Source: Sva-07 sp963715825
GTDB taxonomy: Bacteria; Actinomycetota; Acidimicrobiia; Acidimicrobiales; Ilumatobacteraceae
Assembly: GCA_963715825.1 (NCBI GenBank)
Contig: CAVQSI010000018.1
Span: 124,001 to 188,000, forward strand
Reading direction: 5' to 3'
DNA: 64,000 nt
Shown: in pieces, positions 50,189 to 58,236 of the stretch
Layout of the letters: each line of letters starts with the position of its first letter
Position numbering within the stretch: the first letter of the stretch is position 1
Translations under genes and position numbers: made by a program
Notes under the pieces: model-generated
Told to the model about the DNA's origin: nothing
The model's database searches: none
What the model saw: the letters and a program-made list of their open reading frames with translations, nothing else

Positions 50189-51832
50189 TCACCCCGACAG
50201 CGACGCCAGGCGCTGGTGGACGCTGCGGATCGCGCTCGACCCGTCGCCGACGGCGGCGGCAACCCGCTTCATCGATCGGGCCCGGACGTCACCGGCGGCG
50301 AACACACCGGGACGCGAGGTCTCGAAGGGCAAGGGTTCGAAGGCGAGCCCGTGCAGGTCGCTGTCGGTGAGGACGAAGCCCTTGTCGTCGAGTTCGATGA
50401 ATCCGTCGAGCCAGTCGGTGAACGGCACGGCGCCGATGAACGAGAACAGCCCCGAGCACGCCTGTCGGGTCTCGTCGCCGGTCCGGTTGTCGCGCAGGGT
50501 GATCTCCGTCAATCGGGTGTCGCCGTCCAACGCGACCACCTCGGTGAAGGGTGACACGGTGATGTTGGCGGCTGCGTCGATCCGGTCGATCAGATAGCTC
50601 GACATCGACGCCGTCAGGTCGGCGCCACGGATCGCGATCGTGACGTCGGACCCTCGCTGGGCGAGGAAGATCGCTGCCTGGCCCGCGGAGTTGCCCCCGC
50701 CGATCACGGTGACCGGGTTCGGTGAGCAGACGTTGGCTTCGAGCTCGGTGGCTGCGTAGTAGACGCCCGCGCCCTCGAACTCCTCGAGACGATCGAGCGG
50801 CAACTTGCGGTACTGCACGCCGAGCGCGATCACGACGGCCCGAGCCATCAACACGGCATCGTCGCCCAGGACGAGCCGGTAGCCGTCGCAGACCGCTTCG
50901 ATCCGCTCCACCGTGCAGGGGCTCGTGATCTGGGCGCCGAGGCGTTGGGCCTGCAACGCCGCCCGCTCCACGAGGTCACCACCGGAGATGCCCGACGGGA
51001 AGCCGACGTAGTTCTCGATCCGGCTACTGGTGCCCGCCTGGCCACCGACGCCGACGCGATCGACGAGCAGCGTCTTCAAGCCCTCCGACGCTCCATACAC
51101 CGCTGCGGCAAGCCCAGCCGGTCCGGCGCCGACGATCACGACGTCGAGAATCTCCAGCGATGTCGGTTGGTAGACGAGACCGAGGTGCGAGGCGAGTTCC
51201 GCGACGGTCGGGTTGCGCAACGTCGCCGTTGCGGTGACGACCACCGGCATGTCGGCGCGACGGGCCCCGACCGAGGCGAGCAGCACGTCGGGATCCTCCA
51301 CCTCGTCGTCCTCGACGTCGATCCACTGGAACGCAAGCCGCTGTCGCAGCACGTACGAACCGAGTTCGAGAGCCCGTTTCGAGTACCGCGAGCCGATGAT
51401 CCGCAACGATGCCGCGCCGACGCCGCGCAGGATGATCTCGCGACGCGCGACGAACGCCTCGAAAATGATGTCGCCGATCTCCGAATCGCTGGCGAGCAAC
51501 CGTCGGAACTCGTCGGGGGGAATCCGCCTGACCCGGCCGTCGGTCCGCATCCGGCCGCGCAGGAACGTTCGCTGTCCGGTCAGCAGGCTGAGCTCGCCGA
51601 GGAAGCGTCCCGCGCCGTGGGTGGCGATCACGGTCTCGACGTCGGTGGCAGCGTCGGCGTACACGATGTCGGCCTCACCCTCGAGGATGACGATGAGGTC
51701 GTAGGACGACTGGCCCTCGACGAACAACGAGGTCCCGGCAACGACGGTGACCTCGGCGCCGTAGTCGACCAACCGTGCGAGCTGGACGTCGGTCAGCGTG
51801 GGAAACGCCGTGGTGTCGGCGGGCTCAGCCAT
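50189..51832 (-). CDS. cNMP-binding / thioredoxin-reductase-like fusion lacking CxxC
   Basis: A 547-residue protein. A cyclic-nucleotide-binding domain (about 15-135, FLGELSLLTG) is followed by a glutaredoxin-like region (about 140-215) without its redox Cys pair, then an FAD oxidoreductase (225-540) with GAGPAGLAA. The CxxC of thioredoxin reductase is replaced by ATELEANVC, so it cannot reduce thioredoxin in the normal way. It is probably a nucleotide-regulated flavoprotein. TAGGCT lies 7 nt before ATG 51832. Confidence 0.87.
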   Translation of the reverse strand: MAEPADTTAFPTLTDVQLARLVDYGAEVTVVAGTSLFVEGQSSYDLIVILEGEADIVYADAATDVETVIATHGAGRFLGELSLLTGQRTFLRGRMRTDGRVRRIPPDEFRRLLASDSEIGDIIFEAFVARREIILRGVGAASLRIIGSRYSKRALELGSYVLRQRLAFQWIDVEDDEVEDPDVLLASVGARRADMPVVVTATATLRNPTVAELASHLGLVYQPTSLEILDVVIVGAGPAGLAAAVYGASEGLKTLLVDRVGVGGQAGTSSRIENYVGFPSGISGGDLVERAALQAQRLGAQITSPCTVERIEAVCDGYRLVLGDDAVLMARAVVIALGVQYRKLPLDRLEEFEGAGVYYAATELEANVCSPNPVTVIGGGNSAGQAAIFLAQRGSDVTIAIRGADLTASMSSYLIDRIDAAANITVSPFTEVVALDGDTRLTEITLRDNRTGDETRQACSGLFSFIGAVPFTDWLDGFIELDDKGFVLTDSDLHGLAFEPLPFETSRPGVFAAGDVRARSMKRVAAAVGDGSSAIRSVHQRLASLSG

Positions 51833-51839
51833 TCGCCGA

Positions 51840-51845
51840 AGCCTA
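51840..51845 (-). promoter_or_regulatory. leaderless -10 box of the cNMP/TrxR-like gene
   Basis: TAGGCT on the minus strand, 7 nt upstream of ATG 51832. Confidence 0.5.
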
Positions 51846-51883
51846 TGAGCATCGCCACCGGCGTCGCCGGACTGTCCGTGCAG

Positions 51884-51930
51884 TTCTCGACGGATCTGGT
51901 TTCGACAGTTGCGACCAGATCCGTCGAGAA
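51884..51930 (-). terminator. terminator hairpin after the MTA/SAH nucleosidase gene
   Basis: TTCTCGACGGATCTGGT and ACCAGATCCGTCGAGAA are perfect 17-bp arms around a 13-nt loop, 10 bp past the nucleosidase stop. It is the strongest hairpin in the window. Confidence 0.85.
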
Positions 51931-51940
51931 ACGTCGGGAG

Positions 51941-52705
51941 TCACGCGAACATGCGGCGCAGGATCTCGTAGGAGTAGTGCGAAGCGAGCTGATCGAGGAA
52001 CTTCGGGAAATCGACCGACGCCGTGCCGCTCGCCAGGTCGGAGATGGCTCGCACGACGCACAGCGGAACACCGCCGAGTTCGTGGCACACCTGAGCGACC
52101 GCCGCGCCCTCCATGTCGACGCACACCGCCGACGGGGTGCGCCGTTGCACGATCGCCTTGAGTTCACCCTCGATGAACTCGTCGCCCGTCGCCACCTGAC
52201 CGGAGTGGACGGAAGGTCGACCGATGCCGAGTTCCGCGAGTTGCTCGGGCGTCACGACATCGCCGAGACCGTCGGCGACGAAGGATCGAGCGGCAGCGAT
52301 GGCAGCCACGGTGAGCGATGGATCAGTCGGCAGTTCGACAACGCCGAGCAGCGGGATCTCGCCACGGGCGAACATCTCGGGTGGTCCGGCCAGGTCGTGC
52401 TGGACGAGTTCCGTTGCGACGACGACGTCACCGATCGCGAGGTCGTCGCTCAGCGCTCCGGCGATGCCGGTGAACACGATGGCGTCGACCTCGTGGTCAC
52501 GGATGAGCGACGCAGCGGTGAGCGCCGCGGCGACCTTGCCGATCCGCGACTGGACGACGGTGACGCGCTGGCCGGCGAGCATCCCGTGGCGATACGTGCG
52601 GCCCGCGTCCTCGGTGACGGTCTCCGCGTCGAGGTGATGATGGAGCCGCTCGACCTCTTCGGCCATCGCACCGATCACGCCGACGTGTCGGTATCCGATC
52701 GACAT
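51941..52705 (-). CDS. mtn: 5'-methylthioadenosine/S-adenosylhomocysteine nucleosidase
   Basis: A 254-residue nucleosidase that hydrolyses MTA and SAH to adenine and a ribosyl product, linking methionine salvage with polyamine and quorum-signal metabolism. The purine-phosphorylase fold shows FTGIAGAL, VDMEGAAVA (catalytic Glu) and AISD (catalytic Asp). TACGAT lies 6 nt upstream of ATG 52705. Confidence 0.9.
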   Translation of the reverse strand: MSIGYRHVGVIGAMAEEVERLHHHLDAETVTEDAGRTYRHGMLAGQRVTVVQSRIGKVAAALTAASLIRDHEVDAIVFTGIAGALSDDLAIGDVVVATELVQHDLAGPPEMFARGEIPLLGVVELPTDPSLTVAAIAAARSFVADGLGDVVTPEQLAELGIGRPSVHSGQVATGDEFIEGELKAIVQRRTPSAVCVDMEGAAVAQVCHELGGVPLCVVRAISDLASGTASVDFPKFLDQLASHYSYEILRRMFA

Positions 52706-52711
52706 CGCCCC

Positions 52712-52717
52712 ATCGTA
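52712..52717 (-). promoter_or_regulatory. leaderless -10 box of the nucleosidase gene
   Basis: TACGAT on the minus strand, 6 nt upstream of ATG 52705. Confidence 0.52.
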
Positions 52718-52731
52718 GGAGCGAGCCGACG

Positions 52732-52968
52732 TCAGGCGTGACGCGCCGAGCGCTTGGCCGGCACCGAGCATGCTCGCGCGGGCTGGCCGAACAGCGGGTT
52801 GATCGGACACACGCCGAAGACACCCGTGGCGATCGGCAGCACGGAGAACACCGCGAGTGCGGTGCCGAGCCAGCCTCCGAGCACGAGCCCGGCGGCGAGC
52901 AGCCCGACGCCACCAGCGACACGGATGACACGACCGGTGGGAGTGTTCATGAACGAAAGGAATCTCAT
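52732..52968 (-). CDS. DUF2892 (YgaP-like) membrane protein
   Basis: A 78-residue two-helix membrane protein of the DUF2892 type with CPINPLF between hydrophobic parts. Such proteins are often attached to or next to rhodaneses in sulfur-stress operons. The operator before it looks like a CsoR/CstR site, which fits. ATG 52968 follows TATACT at 6 nt, so it is chosen over ATG 52950. Confidence 0.78.
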   Translation of the reverse strand: MRFLSFMNTPTGRVIRVAGGVGLLAAGLVLGGWLGTALAVFSVLPIATGVFGVCPINPLFGQPARACSVPAKRSARHA

Positions 52969-52974
52969 GTCCTG

Positions 52975-52993
52975 AGTATACCCCCATGGGTAT
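52975..52993. promoter_or_regulatory. CstR/CsoR-like operator overlapping the DUF2892 -10
   Basis: ATACCC-CCAT-GGGTAT (52978-52993) has perfect 6-bp arms and covers TATACT (52975-52980, minus). ATACCCC/GGGGTAT half-sites are typical of copper (CsoR) or persulfide (CstR) repressors. Confidence 0.62.
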
Positions 52994-53033
52994 CATTGGG
53001 AACAGATCCGAACGGTGACCGGTTGGCTGGCTC

Positions 53034-53321
53034 ATGGCAACAGCAACCTGGAACGGCACCGTCATCGCCCGCTCCGACGACACCGTCGTCGTCGAGGGCA
53101 ACCACTACTTCCCGATCGCATCGGTCGGCGACGGAATTCTCGTGGAGAGCGATCACACCTCGGCCTGCCCGTGGAAGGGCACGGCGAAGTACTACTCGCT
53201 CGACGTCGAGGGGCAACGGAACCCCGACGCCGCCTGGTACTACCCCGAACCGAAGGACGCTGCGGCGGAGATCAAGGATCGCATCGCCTTCTGGCGCGGT
53301 GTGACCGTCACCGACGACTGA
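53034..53321 (+). CDS. DUF427 domain protein
   Basis: A 95-residue DUF427 protein (WNGTVIARSDDTVVVEGNHYFP in part, and SACPWKGTAKYYSL). The family is common in actinobacteria; a beta-barrel-like fold of unknown function. Its start follows no strong ribosome site. Confidence 0.86.
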   Translation: MATATWNGTVIARSDDTVVVEGNHYFPIASVGDGILVESDHTSACPWKGTAKYYSLDVEGQRNPDAAWYYPEPKDAAAEIKDRIAFWRGVTVTDD

Positions 53322-53414
53322 TCCCCACCCGCACCCCCTCCGCAACGAGCGAACCGACCGGATACGGGCGGTTTCGGGCCGCTGGACGGAGTTGCGTCTC
53401 GTTCCCACGCATTG

Positions 53415-53429
53415 TTAGGCTTGCCTAAC
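53415..53429 (+). promoter_or_regulatory. DtxR/IdeR-like iron box before fbpA
   Basis: TTAGGC-TT-GCCTAA has perfect 6-bp arms and matches the TTAGGnTnnCCTAA core of actinobacterial iron boxes. It ends one base before the fbpA ATG, so iron-loaded repressor would block transcription or initiation directly. Confidence 0.75.
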
Positions 53430-53430
53430 T

Positions 53431-54522
53431 ATGACCAGGAAGCACCCTCGATACGTGTTGGGAAGCCTACTCGTCGGAGCGCTCGTGCTCGGCGCCTGCG
53501 GAAGCGACGATGACTCAGGCGACGCCGCCAACGACACGACCACCGACGAGACCGCCGCGCCGACCGACACCACCGAAGCAGATCCCACGCCCGCCGACGG
53601 CGGCACGGTCACGGTGTACACGGGACGTCACTACGGCATCGAGCCCGTGTTCGAGCAGTTCACCACCGACACCGGCATCGAGGTCCGCTTCACCACCGGC
53701 AACGACCCCGAGCTGCGCGAGCGCCTGGTCGCCGAGGGCGCGAACACGCCCGCCGACGTCGTGATGACCGCCGACGCCGCCAACATCGAGCTGGCGGCCG
53801 AGGCCGGCATCCTCGCCAGTGTCGACAGCGCAGTGCTCACCGACACCATCCCCGAGGAACTGCGCAGCGAGAACAACGACTGGTTCAGCCTGAGCCAGCG
53901 GGCCCGCGTCATCATCGCCAGCACCGAGCGCGTCGAGAACCCGCCGACCACCTACGCCGGCGTCGGCGACCCCGAGTGGAACGGCAAGCTGTGCCTGCGC
54001 CCGAGCACGCACCCCTACACCCAGTCGCTCGTTGCCTCGTTGATCATCGCCGAAGGCCCCGAACGCGCCACCGAGATCGTGCAGTCGTGGGTCGACAACG
54101 ATCCGCTGTACATCAACAGCGACACCGACATCTACAAGGCCGTCGCCGACGGTGAGTGCGACATCGCCATCGCCAACACCTACTACCTCGGCCGGTTGCT
54201 CACCGAGGATCCCGACTTCCCCGTCGAGATCGTGTGGCCCGAGCAGGACGGACGCGGCGCCCACGTCAACGTCAGCACCGCGGCCGTCACCGCGAACGCT
54301 CCGAACCCCGAGGGCGCCCTGGCGCTGATCGAGTGGCTGGCCACCGATGGTCAGCAGCAGTTCGCCGACGCCAACTTCGAGTACCCGGCCGACCCGACCG
54401 TCGAGCCGAACGAGATCGTGGTCGGCTTCGGCGAGTTCACCGCCGACCTGCCGGCGGTCCGCCAACTGGGCGCCAACCAGCCGGCGGCGGTCGAGATCCT
54501 GAGCGCCACCGGCTACGAGTGA
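53431..54522 (+). CDS. fbpA: Fe(III) ABC transporter substrate-binding lipoprotein
   Basis: A 363-residue iron-binding lipoprotein. The signal peptide ends in lipobox LGAC with C23; a short Thr/Asp-rich linker follows. The binding fold starts VYTGRHYGIEPVFEQF (in part), and the NTYYLGRL segment holds the two Tyr that bind ferric iron in this family. It delivers iron to FbpB/FbpC. Its ATG touches an iron box and has no Shine-Dalgarno. Confidence 0.92.
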   Translation: MTRKHPRYVLGSLLVGALVLGACGSDDDSGDAANDTTTDETAAPTDTTEADPTPADGGTVTVYTGRHYGIEPVFEQFTTDTGIEVRFTTGNDPELRERLVAEGANTPADVVMTADAANIELAAEAGILASVDSAVLTDTIPEELRSENNDWFSLSQRARVIIASTERVENPPTTYAGVGDPEWNGKLCLRPSTHPYTQSLVASLIIAEGPERATEIVQSWVDNDPLYINSDTDIYKAVADGECDIAIANTYYLGRLLTEDPDFPVEIVWPEQDGRGAHVNVSTAAVTANAPNPEGALALIEWLATDGQQQFADANFEYPADPTVEPNEIVVGFGEFTADLPAVRQLGANQPAAVEILSATGYE

Positions 54523-54537
54523 GCTGATTCCGCCCGT

Positions 54538-56211
54538 ATGAGCAACACGCTCACCGACGCCGTCGTCGTTGCGCACGACGACTCGAGCCCGGCCCGCGAG
54601 GTCGGGCGGGGCGGCGCGCCGTCGGCGACGTCGGCGGTGGCGCAACGGGTCAGGTCGTGGACGACCACGGCGCTGATCTCGGCGGTGGCGATCGCCGTGT
54701 CGATCCCGGTGCTGGTGATCGTGTGGTCGATCGTCCAGCCGAGCACCGAGGTCTGGGAGGAGCTGTGGGCCACCCGGCTGCCGGGCATGATCCGCGACAC
54801 CGCCACGCTGCTCGCCGCGGTGCTGTTCGGCACGCTGGTGCTCGGCACGTCGCTGGCGTGGCTGGTGACGGCCTACCAGTTCCCCGGCCGGCGCCTACTC
54901 GGCTGGTTGCTCGTCACCCCGTTGGCGATCCCGGGCTACGTCCTCGGGTTCGTCTGGCTCGACACGTTCCAGGAACCGCTCGGCGCCCGCGGCGTCCGGT
55001 CGATCTGGCTGTGCGCGCTGGTGCTCACGATCACGCTGTATCCCTACGTCTACCTGTTCGCACGGGCGGCGTTCCGTGAGCAGTCACAACGGGCGATCGA
55101 CGTGGCGCGCAGCCTCGGCTGCAGCCGGTCGCAGGCCTTCTGGCGCGTGGTCCTGCCGATGGCACGGCCTTCGCTCGCCGGCGGCGCGGCGCTGGTCGGG
55201 ATGGAGGTGCTCACCGACGTCGGCACCGTGCGCCTGTTCAACGTGTCCACCATCGCCGACGGCGTGCTGCGCGTGTGGTTCGGTACCGGCAACCGCAACG
55301 CCGCGGCGGAACTGGCCGTCCTGCTGATCGGGATCGCGATCGTGCTGATCGCGATGGAGCGTCTCGCACGGGGACGAGCTCGTTTCACCCAGTCCGGCTC
55401 ACGCACCGGGCTGCACGTCGAACGCCTCCACGGCGCCCGGGCGGCGGCCGCGTCGACGATCGGTTGGACCATGTTCACCGTTGCGGTCGCGCTGCCCGTC
55501 TACCGCCTGATCACCTGGGCGCTCGAGGCACGCCGCACCGACCAGACCGCCACGGTCGCCGGCGATCTCGGGTTCCACCTGATGTCGTCGTTCCGCGTTG
55601 CGATGATCGCCACGGTGACCTGCCTGGCGCTGGGGCTGCTGCTCGTCGCCGGGCTGAATCGGCGTCGCGCCGGCGGATCGATCCTCGCCCGGCTGGCGAC
55701 GCTCGGCTACACGGTGCCCGGTCCCGTCGTCGCGATCGGCGTCCTGGTCACCCTCGCTGCGCTCGACCGCACCGGATGGTTGCCCGATGGCTGGCTGCTC
55801 GTCGGGTCGTTCGTCGGGCTGATCTATGCGCTGGTCGTGCGGTTCCTCGCCGTTGCCTATCAGGGCATCGAGTCGAGCGTCGGCAAGGTCTCGCCGTCGG
55901 TGGTCGCGAGCGCCCGAACGCTCGGCGCCGGCCGTTTCCGAGTTGCGACCCGCATCGAGCTGCCGCTGGCGGGCGCCGGCATCATCGCCGCATCGGTGCT
56001 CGTGGCGATCGACACCTTGAAAGAGCTGCCGATCACGCTGTTGCTGCGACCGTTCGGCACCGAGACACTGCCGATCTGGGTGTGGCAGGCGACATCGGAG
56101 AGCCTGTGGGTGCAGGCCGCCGTGCCGTCGCTCGCCATCGTGGCGGTCGGCATGGTGCTCGTGGCAATCCTGCTGTGGACGCTGGAACGCGGCGCGGAGA
56201 CGGTGTCGTGA
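54538..56211 (+). CDS. fbpB: Fe(III) ABC transporter permease
   Basis: A 557-residue permease with two homologous halves and about 12 membrane helices. Each half carries an EAA loop (AIDVARSLGCSRSQAF and ASARTLGAGRFRVA), so one chain forms the whole channel. It pairs with FbpC. Its stop overlaps fbpC by 4 bp (GTGA). Confidence 0.91.
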   Translation: MSNTLTDAVVVAHDDSSPAREVGRGGAPSATSAVAQRVRSWTTTALISAVAIAVSIPVLVIVWSIVQPSTEVWEELWATRLPGMIRDTATLLAAVLFGTLVLGTSLAWLVTAYQFPGRRLLGWLLVTPLAIPGYVLGFVWLDTFQEPLGARGVRSIWLCALVLTITLYPYVYLFARAAFREQSQRAIDVARSLGCSRSQAFWRVVLPMARPSLAGGAALVGMEVLTDVGTVRLFNVSTIADGVLRVWFGTGNRNAAAELAVLLIGIAIVLIAMERLARGRARFTQSGSRTGLHVERLHGARAAAASTIGWTMFTVAVALPVYRLITWALEARRTDQTATVAGDLGFHLMSSFRVAMIATVTCLALGLLLVAGLNRRRAGGSILARLATLGYTVPGPVVAIGVLVTLAALDRTGWLPDGWLLVGSFVGLIYALVVRFLAVAYQGIESSVGKVSPSVVASARTLGAGRFRVATRIELPLAGAGIIAASVLVAIDTLKELPITLLLRPFGTETLPIWVWQATSESLWVQAAVPSLAIVAVGMVLVAILLWTLERGAETVS

Positions 56212-57302
56212 GCGCGCCGATGGGCATCGCCGGGCGGCAGGTGTCGACCAGCGACAGGTTCCGGGCCGAGCAGGTGACCGCTACCGTGCCCACTTCGATG
56301 GATGCGGTACTCGACCAGCCTCGCCCGGCGTTGTCGGTGAGCGACATGACCCGGCGCATCGCCGGGCGCGACGTCGTCGACGGCGTCTCGTTCGACGTCG
56401 CCGACGGCGAGCTCGTGGTGATCGTGGGGCCGAGCGGGTGCGGCAAGTCGTCGCTGCTGCGGGCGATCGCCGGGCTCGATCCGGTCGTTGCCGGCCGGGT
56501 CGTCCTCGACGGCGCCGACGTGTCGACACTCCCGCCGGAGAAGCGCCGCATCGGCCTGGTGTTCCAGGACCACGCGCTCTTCCCCCACCGCCGCGTCGAG
56601 CAGAACATCGCGTTCGGACTGACCCACCTCGACCGCGCCGCGCGCTCGCGACGCGTCGACGAACTGCTCGAGCTCGTCCGGCTCCCCGGTGTCGGAAAGC
56701 GATACCCCCACGAGTTGTCCGGCGGCGAACAGCAGCGCATCGCCCTCGCACGTGCGCTCGCACCCGACCCGGCGGTCGTGTTGCTCGACGAGCCGTTCGC
56801 CAGCCTCGACCCCTCGCTGCGTGACGACGTGCGCACCGATGTGATCGAGGCGCTGCGTCTGCGAAATGCCGCCGCGGTGCTCGTCACCCACGATCGTGAG
56901 GAGGCGCTGGCACTGGGCGATCGCGTGGCGGTGATGTCCGCGGGCCGCATGTTGCAGATCGACCGGCCCGACGAGGTGTACGAACGCCCGAGCGATCGTT
57001 TCGTGGCCACGTTCCTCGGCGAGGCGTCGTTCCTCGCCGACCCCGACGACCCAGGCCTGGCGATGATGGCGCGGCCGCACGACCTGTCGCTCGCGACCGG
57101 CGGCGACAGCGTCAGCAGCGCCGATCGGATCGTGGCTCGTCGATATCTCGGTGCCACGTGGCGGTACACCGTTCGTCGGGCCGACGACACCGAGGTCGAC
57201 GTGGACGTCGCGGGAGGGCCCGGCACCACCCCGTTGCGCATCGGTGACGCCTGCACGGTCCTGGTCGACGCCGGCCATCCGCTGCACCGCCTTCCCGCCT
57301 GA
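56208..57302 (+). CDS. fbpC: Fe(III) ABC transporter ATP-binding protein
   Basis: A 364-residue ABC ATPase with an N-terminal leader of about 45 residues before Walker A GPSGCGKSS; LSGGEQQR and VLLDEPFASLD follow. The C-terminus is a short regulatory domain. GTG 56208 overlaps fbpB. An internal start about 36 codons later (ATG 56298 region) would match typical FbpC length and cannot be excluded. Confidence 0.88.
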   Translation: MSAPMGIAGRQVSTSDRFRAEQVTATVPTSMDAVLDQPRPALSVSDMTRRIAGRDVVDGVSFDVADGELVVIVGPSGCGKSSLLRAIAGLDPVVAGRVVLDGADVSTLPPEKRRIGLVFQDHALFPHRRVEQNIAFGLTHLDRAARSRRVDELLELVRLPGVGKRYPHELSGGEQQRIALARALAPDPAVVLLDEPFASLDPSLRDDVRTDVIEALRLRNAAAVLVTHDREEALALGDRVAVMSAGRMLQIDRPDEVYERPSDRFVATFLGEASFLADPDDPGLAMMARPHDLSLATGGDSVSSADRIVARRYLGATWRYTVRRADDTEVDVDVAGGPGTTPLRIGDACTVLVDAGHPLHRLPA

Positions 57303-57316
57303 GCGCGCCGGACGTC

Positions 57317-57322
57317 TACCGT
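57317..57322 (+). promoter_or_regulatory. leaderless -10 box of the SDR gene at 57330
   Basis: TACCGT, 7 nt upstream of ATG 57330. Confidence 0.52.
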
Positions 57323-57329
57323 TCCGCGC

Positions 57330-58175
57330 ATGGAACTGCAGGATCGAGTCGTCGTCGTCACCGGAGCCGGATCGGGTATCGGTGAAGCGATCGCCCGCGC
57401 CGCGCACGCAGCCGGAGCCCGCCACGTGGTCGTCGCCGACCTCCACGGTGCCGAAGCCGAACGGGTGGCCGCCGACATCGGTGGCACCGCGGTCGCCATC
57501 GACGTGCGCGACGAGTCGGCGATGATCGCGATGGTCGAGTCGACGCTCGACGCGCATGGGCCGATCGACCTGTTCGTCTCGAATGCCGGGTTCGTCACGG
57601 CCGCCGGCGTGGAGGATTCGAACGAGGCGATCCAGACGATGTGGGAGGTGCACTGCATGGCTCACATCTACGCTGCTCGTGCGGTGCTGCCGTCGATGAT
57701 CGCCCGTGGCGAGGGCTACATCCTGAGCACCGCATCGGCTGCTGGCCTGCTGACGCAGATCGGTTCGATGGCGTACTCGATGACGAAGGCGGCGGCGATC
57801 TCGCTCGCCGAGTGGCTCTCGATCAGCCACCACCACCAGGGAATCCGTTTCTCGGTGCTGTGCCCGCAGGCGGTGGCGACGAACATCGTGGCCAACAGCC
57901 CGCAGAACACGATGGCGGCCCAGGCTCGCAGTGACGACAACGGCTTCGAGGGCGGCGTGGCGAGCGGTGACGGCGTGCTCGATCCGGCCGACGTGGCACA
58001 GCTCTGTCTGGATGCGATCCGCGACGAGCAGTTCCTGATCCTCCCCCACCCCGAGGTCGCCACCTACGTCGAGCGCAAGGCGACCGATCGCGATCGCTGG
58101 CTCGCCGGCATGCGTCGCTTCCAGTCGGCCCTCCACCCCGACGGCGACTTCCCCGGCAACGCCATCGCCCGCTGA
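57330..58175 (+). CDS. short-chain dehydrogenase/reductase
   Basis: A 281-residue SDR with TGAGSGIG, SNAG and YSMTK. It starts 27 bp after fbpC but has its own promoter. The substrate is unknown; the position next to a FadB-like gene suggests fatty-acid metabolism, by inference. Confidence 0.9.
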   Translation: MELQDRVVVVTGAGSGIGEAIARAAHAAGARHVVVADLHGAEAERVAADIGGTAVAIDVRDESAMIAMVESTLDAHGPIDLFVSNAGFVTAAGVEDSNEAIQTMWEVHCMAHIYAARAVLPSMIARGEGYILSTASAAGLLTQIGSMAYSMTKAAAISLAEWLSISHHHQGIRFSVLCPQAVATNIVANSPQNTMAAQARSDDNGFEGGVASGDGVLDPADVAQLCLDAIRDEQFLILPHPEVATYVERKATDRDRWLAGMRRFQSALHPDGDFPGNAIAR

Positions 58176-58236
58176 GCCTGACACCGGCCGCGACCCCGAA
58201 TCGGAGGGGACGGGGGCGGGGTGCTTGACTGACCAC

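Noticed and set aside
51881..51934. Hairpin as a fifth member of the 54-bp repeat family
   Set aside because: It spans 54 bp and begins ACGTTT on the minus strand, but shares no core or end sequence; more likely a simple terminator.
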